A stretch of DNA of 64,000 nucleotides. It comes from Mesorhizobium sp. 1M-11 (GTDB lineage Bacteria > Pseudomonadota > Alphaproteobacteria > Rhizobiales > Rhizobiaceae). Positions 8,324 through 16,084 of this stretch are shown here, piece by piece; positions within the stretch are counted from its first letter, which is position 1; each line of letters begins with the position of its first letter. Below the pieces are notes generated by a model. The model saw only the letters and a program-made list of their open reading frames with translations, ran no database searches and was not told where the DNA came from. The DNA lies in NCBI RefSeq assembly GCF_001303895.1, contig NZ_LJSD01000074.1, positions 124,001 through 188,000 of the forward strand, given 5' to 3'. The translations under genes and the position numbers were made by a program.

Positions 8324-8361
8324 TGTGTAATTCACCGACCGGTCGGTCATTTAATTACACA
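8324..8361. promoter_or_regulatory. Nested palindromic operator of the paa operon (TetR/PaaR-like)
   Basis: The core 8334-8347 is a perfect 14-bp palindrome, ACCGACCGGTCGGT, a form typical of TetR-family (including PaaR-type) operators. Around it are perfect 9-bp arms, TGTGTAATT at 8324-8332 and AATTACACA at 8353-8361, whose centre is offset by 2 bp from the core. It lies 30 bp upstream of the truncated paaJ start. No TetR gene is in the window. Function is inferred from position and symmetry. Confidence 0.65.
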
Positions 8362-8496
8362 AAATGGCTGTGAGATCAACCGTAAACTGCAGCTGCCACG
8401 GTTACAGATGGTGGAGACGAGTTGGCGGGAGATGCCATGTCGCGTCGCCTTCATACGCACTGCGTATGAGTACGCCGGCAAACAAGGGGACTCGCG

Positions 8497-8922
8497 ATGG
8501 AGACAAGGTACGCTACGTCGAGTGATGTCTCGTCGCTGGGGCAGCTTATGACCGAGCTCGGTTACCCGACTTCCAGCGATGAGATGGCGGCACGGATAGC
8601 GGCTGTAGCCAACCGGGCGGACCACGCAATGTTCGTTGCGGTTGAAGATGGCGCTGTTGCGGGGATGGTCGCGGTCTCGACCTCGCCATCGCTTTACCGA
8701 AGCGATCCGCAAGGAGCGATTGTCGCGCTCGTTGTTTCCTCCCGTTTTCGGGGCTGCGGGGTTGGCGCATTGCTGGTGGGGTGTGGAGAAACCTGGCTCC
8801 GTGATAACGGCGTCAGCTATGTTACGGTGAAGCCCAGCAAACATCGCGAGGACGCGCACCGCCTGTATGCCCGGCTTGGGTATGAACACACCGGACTGCG
8901 TTTTTCGAAAAGTCTGGACTAG
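8497..8922 (+). CDS. GNAT family N-acetyltransferase
   Basis: A 141-residue single-domain GNAT protein. The acetyl-CoA loop is RFRGCGVGALLV (residues ~90-101). Strand 4 (GAIVALVVSSRFRG) and the C-terminal AHRLYARLGYEHTGLRFSKSL fit the fold. The start has AAGGGG 9 nt upstream. Substrate unknown. The TAG stop codon (8920-8922) lies on the edge of a palindromic repeat that begins at 8921. Confidence 0.85.
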   Translation: METRYATSSDVSSLGQLMTELGYPTSSDEMAARIAAVANRADHAMFVAVEDGAVAGMVAVSTSPSLYRSDPQGAIVALVVSSRFRGCGVGALLVGCGETWLRDNGVSYVTVKPSKHREDAHRLYARLGYEHTGLRFSKSLD

Positions 8923-9018
8923 AGCGTTTCCGTTTTTCACGAAAACGCAGAAACGCTCTAACTCTTTTTACGCAATTCCGGACGCAAAACCGCTGCGCAC
9001 TTTTGCTGGAGTTGCTCC
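8921..9018. repeat. Dispersed palindromic repeat, copy 1
   Basis: About 98 bp starting AGAGCGTTTCCG. The left half forms a hairpin (AGCGTTTCCGTTTTTCACG against CAGAAACGCT). The right half carries the conserved block GCAATTCCGGACGCAAAACC and ends TTGCTGGAGTTGCTCC. Related copies occur at 11711, 14962, 16085, 35162, 53411, 57761 and 59457. The copy overlaps the last two bases of the GNAT stop codon. Confidence 0.85.
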
Positions 9019-9048
9019 AGCTTCGATGCAACTCTACGGCGCCTCCGA

Positions 9049-9222
9049 CTAGTGCTTCGCCCTCGAGGCGTCATTCAGGATCGCAGAGACTTCGATGCGC
9101 GCCATTTCCAAGAGATGCGCCAGCATATCGTGGCCGTCCCGTGCAGCCTCCTCGATCTGCAGGGCGAGGGCTTTGCGAATGCGTTCCAGTTTCTTTCGCT
9201 GACCATCGTCTAGCCGATGCAT
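9049..9222 (-). CDS. Small helical protein, unknown function
   Basis: A 57-residue, charged, helix-forming protein beginning MHRLDDGQRKKLERIRK and containing IEEAARDGHDMLAHLLEMA. I do not recognise a named family. The ATG at 9220-9222 is preferred; upstream in-frame TTG starts would lengthen it to ~78 residues without a clear ribosome site. It stands alone between a repeat and a diguanylate cyclase gene on the other strand. Confidence 0.55.
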   Translation of the reverse strand: MHRLDDGQRKKLERIRKALALQIEEAARDGHDMLAHLLEMARIEVSAILNDASRAKH

Positions 9223-9607
9223 CGGTCGTCCCAACCAGTCGGTGGAACCACTCCGTTGGCGAAGGCGGATTCCACAAATGGACAAAAGGCACGTAAGCTG
9301 TATTCATAACTCAACTTTACCGGCCTGTCATGCTTAGCGCGTTAAATATCTCTCTAGGGGAGGCGATGCCGTGCTCAGGGCGCGTCGCGATGGTTTGGCG
9401 AACCCGACAAGGCGGGCCTGAAACGGGGGCGTCAAGCCGAACCACATATGAAAGGCTGGCTTTGCCCGGCCCAAAGTAAGGAAATGGAAGGTTTCCGCGG
9501 GACGCGTTGACGGAGCGGTAACCGGTCTTGGCTTCGGTCGTTGCGGGTGGCCGCCTTCTGTGCAAAAGCTGCCCCGCGTTTCAGGACCGCCGAACCGTCA
9601 TACCGCC
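9223..9607. other. Non-coding gap with no recognised element
   Basis: Between the start of the small helical protein gene and the GGDEF gene. I found no convincing ORF, repeat copy, tRNA or clear hairpin terminator. It should hold promoters for both divergent neighbours, but I could not identify them. Confidence 0.5.
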
Positions 9608-10792
9608 ATGCGTGTCCCTTCCAATCCCCTTGTCCTCATCGGACCCGCCATCCTGCTGGTTTTCGCGGCAAGTTTCGCGGCGATCTGGCTGCGCGACCGG
9701 CGACTTCAATATCTGCTGTTCTTTTGCGCGGCCTGCCTGTTCTTCTGCCTCGGAACCCTGTCGCAGATCCTGGCAGTGCCGGACGGGCACGGCCCGAACG
9801 CAATGGCATCATCCTTCCTCTATACGCTGAGCGTGCTTCTGCTCAATGACGGGCTGCTTCGGCGTTCCAGCCAGCGTTTGAGCCTGGCCGGCTATCTCGC
9901 CATTCTCGTCCTGATCTGCGGCGGCATAGCCTATTTCTTCTATGTCGACCGCCAGCTGATCGTTCGCATCTACATCCTGAACTTCGGCTACGGGCTGATC
10001 TGCCTTGCCACTGCCTGGCGCCTGCGCCAGTTGCGTGGTGGGATGTTTGCCGAGAAGATCCTGTTCTGGATCCTGCTTGCCTTTTCGCTGCATTTCTTCC
10101 CACGTACGGTGCTGACGGTCGGCGGCGTGGCGCCATCGGCGGGGGCATTCGGTACGTCGCCTTTCTGGCTGGCGCTGCAGTTTTCGCTGGCGGTTCTGGG
10201 CGTCATGCTGGCGCTCGCATTGTTTGCCGTTACCGTGAGCGACATGGTCGCCGACCTGCGCCATGAACGCGCTGTCGATCCCCTCACGGGGGTACTCAAC
10301 CGGCGCGGCTTTGATGAACGCGCGCAGGAATTGCTTGCCGACGCGCGCAACCGGCCGATCAGTCTCATCCTGGTCGACATCGACCATTTCAAGAGCATCA
10401 ACGACACGTTCGGGCATCCGGCAGGCGATGCCGTCCTGAAGGATTTTGGCCGTCTGCTGCACAAAACGATGCGCCAGGTTGATGTCTGTGGTCGCCTCGG
10501 CGGCGAGGAATTTGCCTATCTGCTGCCGAACTGCGATGCGTCCGGCGCCCATGTCTTTGCTCAACGGTTGAGGGAGAGCGTGCGGCAGAACCGTTTCGAG
10601 GGATTACCGCAGACGCAACAGCTGACAGCCAGTTTCGGCGTCGCCTCGGCGCGACATGGCGAAAGCCTCAGCGAATTGACCACACGCGCCGATGCCGCGC
10701 TCTACCGCGCCAAACGGCAGGGCCGAGACCGGGTTGAGGTGGAGGAACGCACAGCCAAAGGTCCGCCGGTGTCGACGACTGCCGCGGATTAG
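9608..10792 (+). CDS. Membrane-anchored diguanylate cyclase (GGDEF)
   Basis: A 394-residue protein. The N-terminal ~210 residues contain about seven hydrophobic segments (from NPLVLIGPAILLVFAASFAA onward) that form a membrane sensor. Residues ~225-390 form a GGDEF domain (DPLTGVLNRRGFDE, LVDIDHFKSINDTFGHPAGD). The active site is GGEEF at residues 298-302, preceded by an RQVD inhibitory I-site, so it should make c-di-GMP and be product-inhibited. There is no EAL domain. The start is uncertain: this ATG has no clear ribosome site, and an in-frame GTG lies 48 bp upstream. Confidence 0.88.
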   Translation: MRVPSNPLVLIGPAILLVFAASFAAIWLRDRRLQYLLFFCAACLFFCLGTLSQILAVPDGHGPNAMASSFLYTLSVLLLNDGLLRRSSQRLSLAGYLAILVLICGGIAYFFYVDRQLIVRIYILNFGYGLICLATAWRLRQLRGGMFAEKILFWILLAFSLHFFPRTVLTVGGVAPSAGAFGTSPFWLALQFSLAVLGVMLALALFAVTVSDMVADLRHERAVDPLTGVLNRRGFDERAQELLADARNRPISLILVDIDHFKSINDTFGHPAGDAVLKDFGRLLHKTMRQVDVCGRLGGEEFAYLLPNCDASGAHVFAQRLRESVRQNRFEGLPQTQQLTASFGVASARHGESLSELTTRADAALYRAKRQGRDRVEVEERTAKGPPVSTTAAD

Positions 10793-10816
10793 CGCTGCCA
10801 GGATTTGCGAGCTATT

Positions 10817-11260
10817 TCAGTAGTTCGGCAGCGCATAGCCTTGTTTCTGCAGGTTCTCGGCCACCTTGCGCCGCGCGACAAAGAAGTCGGGTGGCCGGTT
10901 GGCGCGCGAATGCGCGATCTCCTCGACCGAATACGGTTTGAACGGCTCGGTCAGCGAATCTTTTGCCAGTGCCGGCACCAGCCAGTTCATCAGCGTCGCC
11001 ACATCCTTGTCGTTGAGGCCGGAATTCATGATGCCCGGAGCCTGGGTGAGGAAGGTTCGCGACTCCGCCGATTTCATGAAGGTGCCGACGTTGCCGGCCA
11101 AGGCGGGGATGCGGCCGACCGTTGCCGCATTGCCTTGCAGGCCATGACAGCCCGAACAATGCAGCCGGTAGAGTATCTGACCGCTCTCCGATGCAGCGGC
11201 GGGGAGGATGCCGGCGACAACCATCGAGACCAAGAGGACGGCGAGGGCGACGCTTCTCAT
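10817..11260 (-). CDS. Periplasmic monohaem cytochrome c of the amine dehydrogenase cluster
   Basis: A 147-residue protein with a Sec signal peptide (MRSVALAVLLVSMVVAGILP, cleavage after AAA-S) and one haem motif, C35-S-G-C-H39. A downstream Met (APGIMNSGLND) may be the sixth ligand. It is the last gene of the leftward operon, 3 bp after another cytochrome c. It probably accepts electrons from the TTQ enzyme directly or through its partner. The aromatic amine dehydrogenase cluster of Alcaligenes faecalis also has a small monohaem cytochrome gene downstream of the small subunit. Confidence 0.85.
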   Translation of the reverse strand: MRSVALAVLLVSMVVAGILPAAASESGQILYRLHCSGCHGLQGNAATVGRIPALAGNVGTFMKSAESRTFLTQAPGIMNSGLNDKDVATLMNWLVPALAKDSLTEPFKPYSVEEIAHSRANRPPDFFVARRKVAENLQKQGYALPNY

Positions 11261-11263
11261 CGC

Positions 11264-11770
11264 TCACTGGACCAGTTGCGAGCGCGTGCCGAGAAGCGCC
11301 TTGTGGTCGACCTTGTTGGCGCGCAGTGCCCCGACATCCGCCGCCGTCAGCGGTTTGAAATCGGTCGGGGCGGTGTTCAGCGTGGCAAGCACATAGTTCG
11401 CCAGTGTCGCGATCTCGTCGTCCTTACGCTGCTTCTGCGCCGGCATGACGCTCTGATAGGTGCGACCGGCGGCCATCAGCTTACCGGACAGGCCGTTCAG
11501 GATGACTGTCGGCACATAGGTTCGGCTTTCCGCCTTCCCGGCCTTTGCCCAGTCGGCACCGGCGAGTGGTGGCGCCATGCCGGGGATGCCGACGCCTCCC
11601 TTGCCGTGACAGGCTCCGCAGGTCTGCGTGAACAGGGCTGCATCGTCGGCCTGCGCGCTGGCCGTGACCAGCATTGCCAGCGCGAAGGCGAGGCTGGTTG
11701 CAGCCCTTTGTTTTAGCGCAATTCCGGACGCAAAATCGCTACGCACTCTTGCTGGAATTGCTTTAGCCAT
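11264..11770 (-). CDS. Periplasmic cytochrome c with repeat-derived N-terminus
   Basis: A 168-residue class I cytochrome c with haem motif C51-G-A-C-H55 and a Met-containing region AAGRTYQSVMPAQ. The start overlaps the end of the TTQ small-subunit gene (ATG at 11768-11770, stop at 11763-11765). Residues ~4-20 are encoded by the palindromic repeat at 11711-11765. They form an unusually long n-region before the hydrophobic stretch ATSLAFALAMLVTASAQA. No better start exists: the next ATG would leave only MLVTASAQA as signal peptide. The original start may have been replaced by the repeat. Confidence 0.8.
   Translation of the reverse strand: MAKAIPARVRSDFASGIALKQRAATSLAFALAMLVTASAQADDAALFTQTCGACHGKGGVGIPGMAPPLAGADWAKAGKAESRTYVPTVILNGLSGKLMAAGRTYQSVMPAQKQRKDDEIATLANYVLATLNTAPTDFKPLTAADVGALRANKVDHKALLGTRSQLVQ
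11711..11765. repeat. Dispersed palindromic repeat, half copy 2, inside coding sequence
   Basis: About 55 bp matching only the right half of the element (GCGCAATTCCGGACGCAAAA through GCTGGAATTGCTTTA). It spans the junction between the TTQ small subunit and the following cytochrome c. Its edge contains the small-subunit stop codon, and its body encodes the N-terminal residues of the cytochrome. Confidence 0.85.
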
Positions 11771-12302
11771 TGCTGTTGCCGAGGCCGACGACGGCTGCCA
11801 CGGTGCAGTGATAATTGCTTTGCGTGTTGGCCATGCACCAGTTGATGTCGTTGTGCACACCCATGCGGTAGCCGGGCCGTTCGCGCAGGTTGAAATTGCA
11901 CAGGCACTTGCCGCAGGAGGCAACGCCGCAGCAGTCGTTGTAGCTGATCAGATAGTCCTTGCCGTCACCTGGGTTGTGGCAGGTGCCGACCCACGTCACC
12001 GCCGAGACCTGCGCATTGGGCGGGCATTGGTTGATGGTGCCGCCGCAGCAGGTGCACAGGAAGCCGTCGAGCGCGCAATAACGCCAGTATTCGCATTCCT
12101 GGTCGGTCTTTTCCGCGGCAGCACGAGCGGTGCCGCCGCCATCCCGGTCGAACGGCAGCAGCGGCATGATCGCCCCGCCGACGGCCACCTTGCCGACGAA
12201 GGACAGGAAGGTGCGGCGACCAAGCCGGTGTGCCATCTGCCGCGACCCTCGCTCCGTGACGTGGTCGATGGCACCGAAGAGTTTGTCGATCAGTTTCGAC
12301 AT
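11763..12302 (-). CDS. aauA: TTQ amine dehydrogenase small (beta) subunit, aromatic amine dehydrogenase type
   Basis: A 179-residue precursor. A twin-arginine signal (GRRTFLSFVGKVAVGGAI, residues 28-45) exports it folded. The mature part is Cys-rich (14 Cys). By alignment with known TTQ enzymes, W104 (VTWVGTCHNP) and W155 (DINWCMAN) form tryptophan tryptophylquinone, D123 (SYNDCCG) is the catalytic base and T167 the neighbouring active-site Thr; the spacings 104-123-155-167 equal those of Alcaligenes AADH (109-128-160-172). DGFLCTCCGGT and GTCHNP are closer to AADH than to methylamine dehydrogenase as I recall those sequences. Substrate is therefore more likely phenylethylamine/tyramine than methylamine, but unproven. 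Confidence 0.85.
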   Translation of the reverse strand: MSKLIDKLFGAIDHVTERGSRQMAHRLGRRTFLSFVGKVAVGGAIMPLLPFDRDGGGTARAAAEKTDQECEYWRYCALDGFLCTCCGGTINQCPPNAQVSAVTWVGTCHNPGDGKDYLISYNDCCGVASCGKCLCNFNLRERPGYRMGVHNDINWCMANTQSNYHCTVAAVVGLGNSNG

Positions 12303-12335
12303 AGCGTGTCTCCCCTAATTCTAACCACGTGTCGT

Positions 12336-12935
12336 CTAGCTACGATGGGCGACTTCGGCTTCGATCCAGTTCTGGATCGAGGCCTGGCCGAGGTCCTGCG
12401 CATTGAGAAGGCTTTCCAGCTGCTCGCGTGAATTGACCAGGCCCTTGCCGCGCACCACGCCCTGCTGGTCGAGCAGCACCGCGAAGGGCAGCCGGTTGAT
12501 GCGGTAAGTCATGCCGAGATCGCGCGACAACACGTATGGAAAATCGGCCAGGCCGGCGGCGCGGCGGAATTCGGCGTGTTCCAGCGCATCGCCGTCAGAG
12601 GCGATGACGATGCCGAGCCTCTGCGCCTCCGCCTGCTTCAGCGACTTCAGTACCGGCAACAGCTTCTTGCAGACCGGACAGGTGGTCGACAGGAAGAAGA
12701 TCAGCGTGCTCTTCGGCGCCGGCGGTCCAAGCGTCAGCGGCTTGCCGTCCAGCGTGAGAAGATCGAAGCGCGGCGATTGTTCGCCGATCTTGGGGCCGGC
12801 GTCGGTCATCAGCGCGCCCATCGGCGCCACGCGCTCGAATAGGATGCCGACTTGTCTCGCCAGCGCGAAGACGACGACCAGGAGAACGATGACGATCGCC
12901 CACAGGACGATCACGGCTACAACCAGCGGATCCAT
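12336..12935 (-). CDS. aauD: MauD/AauD-type thioredoxin-fold protein for small-subunit disulfides
   Basis: A 199-residue protein with one N-terminal membrane helix (PLVVAVIVLWAIVIVLLVVV) and a periplasmic thioredoxin-like domain with the redox pair C86-P-V-C89 (FLSTTCPVCKKLLP). MauD-type proteins are needed for the many disulfides of the TTQ small subunit. The start ATG overlaps the stop of the MauE-like gene (ATGA). The small subunit follows 33 bp downstream. Confidence 0.88.
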   Translation of the reverse strand: MDPLVVAVIVLWAIVIVLLVVVFALARQVGILFERVAPMGALMTDAGPKIGEQSPRFDLLTLDGKPLTLGPPAPKSTLIFFLSTTCPVCKKLLPVLKSLKQAEAQRLGIVIASDGDALEHAEFRRAAGLADFPYVLSRDLGMTYRINRLPFAVLLDQQGVVRGKGLVNSREQLESLLNAQDLGQASIQNWIEAEVAHRS

Positions 12936-13501
12936 CAGTCGTGCCCCTCGTGATTGTGCTGCTCGAACGTGCGATTGGACGCCTGCAGCCAGGACCAGTT
13001 GTCGATGAGTTTTTCGATGCCTGCGAAAAGCAGGATGGTGGAAAGGATGCCGGCGGCAGCACTCAGCCAGCCAATGGCGGTCATCTCGACCGGCAGCAGC
13101 GAAGCCATCGCCACCAGGCAAAGCATGCCGAGCACGGCGTTGCGGGCCACCAGATACCAGGACAGCCCTTGCCCGGCGCCGCCGCAACCGCAGTCGATAT
13201 GCGTGTTGCCGCGTGCCAGGTTGATGGCAATGGCACCGGCATAGACGACAAGCAGAAGCAAGGCTATGCCGGCCGCGAACGGCCGGGTCGTCGGCACGAT
13301 CAGGCCGAGGATCACCGCGATTTCCATAAACAGCAGGCCAAGCGCCGCCGGCGTCAGCAGCGCGGCAGGCAGCAGGCGATAGCCGCCCATCGTGTGCATG
13401 AACATGGTCAGGTCGGTGGTCTTGTGCATGGCCGCGCGTGCAAACACGCAGACCAGCGTCCCCGCCGCGATCACCACAAGGATCGGGTGCAGCGCTACCA
13501 T
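12935..13501 (-). CDS. aauE: MauE/AauE-type membrane protein
   Basis: A 188-residue integral membrane protein of the MauE (methylamine utilisation, DoxX-related) family with four to five helices (for example PAALLTPAALGLLFMEIAVI and FAAGIALLLLVVYAGAIAIN). GNTHIDCGCGGAGQGLSW carries a Cys pair conserved in this family. It works with MauD/AauD in folding or transport of the small subunit. It lies 6 bp after the large-subunit gene and overlaps aauD. Confidence 0.87.
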   Translation of the reverse strand: MVALHPILVVIAAGTLVCVFARAAMHKTTDLTMFMHTMGGYRLLPAALLTPAALGLLFMEIAVILGLIVPTTRPFAAGIALLLLVVYAGAIAINLARGNTHIDCGCGGAGQGLSWYLVARNAVLGMLCLVAMASLLPVEMTAIGWLSAAAGILSTILLFAGIEKLIDNWSWLQASNRTFEQHNHEGHD

Positions 13502-13507
13502 GGCGGA

Positions 13508-14665
13508 CTATCGCACCTCGACCTGGTCGGGCAGATCTCCGCCCGAGGCCGATACGGCTGGCGTCAGCGCGAACTCCTTGCCCGCTTCCGGCAGATCGTA
13601 GCGGACAATTTCCGCTTTCAACCCGTCGATCGCGAACAAGGCCGGCTTGTCGCCCTGGTTGACGGTCAGCCCGATGGCCGGCACCGACTTCGAACGGCCG
13701 ATGACCTTCTTGTCCTTGAGGTCGATCGCCCAGATCTCTTCGGCCGGATTCTTGTGGCTGCCTTCCGTGCCCTTGGAATGCATCAGCATATAAGCGACGC
13801 CGTTCTTGTCATGCACGGCAAGCGGCTGGTAGCCGCCTGGGCGCCAATCGCCCTCGACGCCTTTGGCCACCTCGATCTTGTCGACCAGCTTGGCGGTGTC
13901 TCCTTCGACATCGATGACGTAGATGTTGCCGCCATAGGACGGGAACACCCAGTTGTCGCCCCAGCGGTAGGCGCTGGTGAAGATGGCGTCCTTGTCCGGA
14001 TCGAAGATCGTTTCCGACGGCTTCATCTCGCCGGTGCCGTCGGATTTGACGTCGATGGTGCCGACAGTGCCGTCACCGCACAGCGTTGCAAAGCGTGTCG
14101 CGGTCTTGGCCGAAGGGAAGATGCCGTAGCAGCCGGGATTGGGGATGTCGCCGATCTGTTTCTTGGCAGCGAGGTCCACCACGGTCACCGAGGTCGCCGG
14201 GGTCGCGTTCTGCACGAAGAGATATTTCATCTCGGCCGACGGCTGGAACAACGAACGATAGTTCAGCGCCTGCGCCCTGTTCTTCGAGATCGGGATTTCT
14301 TCCTTGAAGGTGAGATCCTCTCCGGAATAGACCTCGACGAAATCCGAGCGGTCGCCTCGCGTCGTGCGCGACAGATGCGATGTCGCAACATAGATGTCCT
14401 TCGAGCCTTGTGGGAACTGGGCCATGCCCAGGCTGCCTGTGCCGATGATGCCGATAGGCTTCAACGTCTTGGCGTCCATCACATAGATGCGTCCGTCGAC
14501 CACGTGATTCAGCGCGAGATCCATGGAAAAGAGCATTTCGGTGCCGGCCGGGATCTTGACGTTGGTGATCTCCTCCGGCTGGATTTCCTTGGCAGCCTCC
14601 TGGGCATAGGCAGGCAAGATCGCCGTGCCGGCCAGCATGGCCGCTGCGAACAGACCCAAACGCAT
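13508..14665 (-). CDS. aauB: TTQ amine dehydrogenase large (alpha) subunit
   Basis: A 385-residue periplasmic beta-propeller subunit (MauB/AauB family) with a Sec signal peptide (MRLGLFAAAMLAGTAILPAYA). Diagnostic parts are HVVDGRIYVMDAKTLKPIGI, GMAQFPQGSKDIYVATSHLS and NPGCYGIFPSAKTATRFATL. GGAGG lies 7 nt before the ATG, which I chose over an upstream frame extension. First gene of the operon; mature length fits AADH and MADH large subunits. Genes mauF, mauG, mauL, mauM and mauN are not present here, as in the known aau cluster. Confidence 0.88.
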   Translation of the reverse strand: MRLGLFAAAMLAGTAILPAYAQEAAKEIQPEEITNVKIPAGTEMLFSMDLALNHVVDGRIYVMDAKTLKPIGIIGTGSLGMAQFPQGSKDIYVATSHLSRTTRGDRSDFVEVYSGEDLTFKEEIPISKNRAQALNYRSLFQPSAEMKYLFVQNATPATSVTVVDLAAKKQIGDIPNPGCYGIFPSAKTATRFATLCGDGTVGTIDVKSDGTGEMKPSETIFDPDKDAIFTSAYRWGDNWVFPSYGGNIYVIDVEGDTAKLVDKIEVAKGVEGDWRPGGYQPLAVHDKNGVAYMLMHSKGTEGSHKNPAEEIWAIDLKDKKVIGRSKSVPAIGLTVNQGDKPALFAIDGLKAEIVRYDLPEAGKEFALTPAVSASGGDLPDQVEVR

Positions 14666-15053
14666 TGGTGGTCCTCCCCGTTGCTCGTTCCTTCCCATGC
14701 CGACCCTTCATGAATGCGCCGCAACCATGCCGTTTCGGCAAGGCAGCGGAATCAAGCTGGAGGTAGCAGGAACGATTGCGGCCGCAGGCGACGTCGATGA
14801 TGGTTGTCCGGGCGCTTCTCCTTCGCCTGGCGACCTCGTCCGCAGCCTCTTTCCACTCCTCCCAGGGCGGCGACAGGCTCTCGATTTCGACTTTGCATCG
14901 CGACTTCGGCGGCCCGCTTGACAGAATGCGCCAAAATGCAGGCGAGCTGCCGTTCCGCCTTAGAGCGTTTCCGTTTTTCACGGAAACGCTCTAACTTTTT
15001 GTTTTACGCAATTCCGGACGGGAAACCGTTGCACACTTTTCCTGGAATTGCTC
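14666..15053. other. Upstream region of the amine dehydrogenase operon
   Basis: A 388-bp gap. The right part (from 14962) is a copy of the palindromic repeat. The left ~290 bp should carry the operon promoter and an AraC-type binding site. I see no convincing ORF and no clear direct repeat that I could assign as an operator. Confidence 0.5.
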
Positions 15054-15054
15054 T
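14962..15054. repeat. Dispersed palindromic repeat, copy 3
   Basis: About 93 bp. It starts AGAGCGTTTCCG and has a perfect hairpin (GAGCGTTTCCG / CGGAAACGCTC around TTTTTCA). It continues with GCAATTCCGGACGGGAAACC and ends TGGAATTGCTCT. It abuts the stop codon of the AraC-family gene. Confidence 0.88.
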
Positions 15055-16073
15055 TAGATATGCCTTTCCCGGGTCCGGTAGTCGGCGGGGGTCTCGCCCA
15101 CCTGGCTCCTGAAATTGCGCGAGAAAGCGCTGGGCTCGCTGTAGCCAAGCTGCAGCGCGATCGTCGTCAGCGGAATGTCGGTCGCCACCAGCATGCATTT
15201 GGCGATCTGGATACGCACCTTGTTGCGGATATCGAGGAAATTCACGCCGCATTCCGCCAGCCGCCGCTGGAAAGTGCGCAGCGACACGCCGAAATCGGCA
15301 GCGGCGTGTTCGACGTCGGCATCGAAGGCGCGCGCAAGTGCGGCGCTCATCCATGCCTGCAGGGCGGTGACAAGGTCGACTTCCTGCCGCAGAGCGGACC
15401 GGTTTTCCTGAAGCTCCTCCTCGGCTCGCGCATTCGCCACCGGATCTGCACCGGGAACGCTGTGATCGAGATAGGCGACGGGAAAATAGATCGCATTGCG
15501 CGGCCGTCCGCTCTGCACCATACAGCCGAAATAGCTGCGGTAGGCATCCATGTCCCTGGAACAATCATGCTCAAGATCGACATGGGAAATGATCCGCCGC
15601 GGCCCAATCACGTCGGTCAACATCTTGTGCTCGAGCGCGATGGTGAAATCGGCATCCTGATGGCGCAGGCGCACCGTAGGGTCGGAGATCGAATAGCTCA
15701 GCCTGGCGAGGCCACCCGATACGTCCAGACGCGCCTCGGTATTGCTCTGCAGGCTGGAGAAGTAGCTGGTGAATTTCGAAAAGGCCCAGCCGAGTGTCGG
15801 CGCGGTGAAGAAGACGGTGGCGATGGAGCCCAGCGCCGGCAGATTGTAACTGCGGCCGAGCTTCAGGCCGAAGGTGATGTCACCCTTCTCGCGCGCGGCG
15901 GCTTCCAGGATGGTGGTGAAGATCGCGAGCGGCGTGCTTTCACGGCTCTCCGCAAGGCTGGAGCGAGTGAGTCCGAGCCGCGCCAAAATGCTTTCTGGTT
16001 CCTGGCCCTTGTTGGCCAGTGCGTCGAGCAGCAGTGTCGTTGCCCGAGGCGCGATCGTCCCGCTTCCCTGCAT
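15054..16073 (-). CDS. AraC-family transcriptional regulator
   Basis: A 339-residue protein. Residues ~20-200 form an Arabinose_bd/OruR-type ligand domain (ILARLGLTRSSL, FGLKLGRSYNLPALG). Residues ~240-335 hold two helix-turn-helix motifs (FGVSLRTFQRRLAECGVNF; IALQLGYSEPSAFSRNFRSQ). It lies immediately upstream of and co-oriented with the amine dehydrogenase operon and is the likely activator of it, responding to an amine or its aldehyde. The TAA stop is at the edge of a palindromic repeat. Confidence 0.88.
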   Translation of the reverse strand: MQGSGTIAPRATTLLLDALANKGQEPESILARLGLTRSSLAESRESTPLAIFTTILEAAAREKGDITFGLKLGRSYNLPALGSIATVFFTAPTLGWAFSKFTSYFSSLQSNTEARLDVSGGLARLSYSISDPTVRLRHQDADFTIALEHKMLTDVIGPRRIISHVDLEHDCSRDMDAYRSYFGCMVQSGRPRNAIYFPVAYLDHSVPGADPVANARAEEELQENRSALRQEVDLVTALQAWMSAALARAFDADVEHAAADFGVSLRTFQRRLAECGVNFLDIRNKVRIQIAKCMLVATDIPLTTIALQLGYSEPSAFSRNFRSQVGETPADYRTRERHI

Positions 16074-16084
16074 CCCGTACCTCC

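Noticed and set aside
9223..9607. Small RNA or c-di-GMP riboswitch upstream of the GGDEF gene
   Set aside because: No recognisable aptamer core or strong terminator; left as an unassigned gap.
10817..14665. Calling the cluster a methylamine dehydrogenase (mau) operon
   Set aside because: mauF, mauG, mauL, mauM and mauN are absent and small-subunit motifs are closer to aromatic amine dehydrogenase; the aau reading is preferred but not proven.
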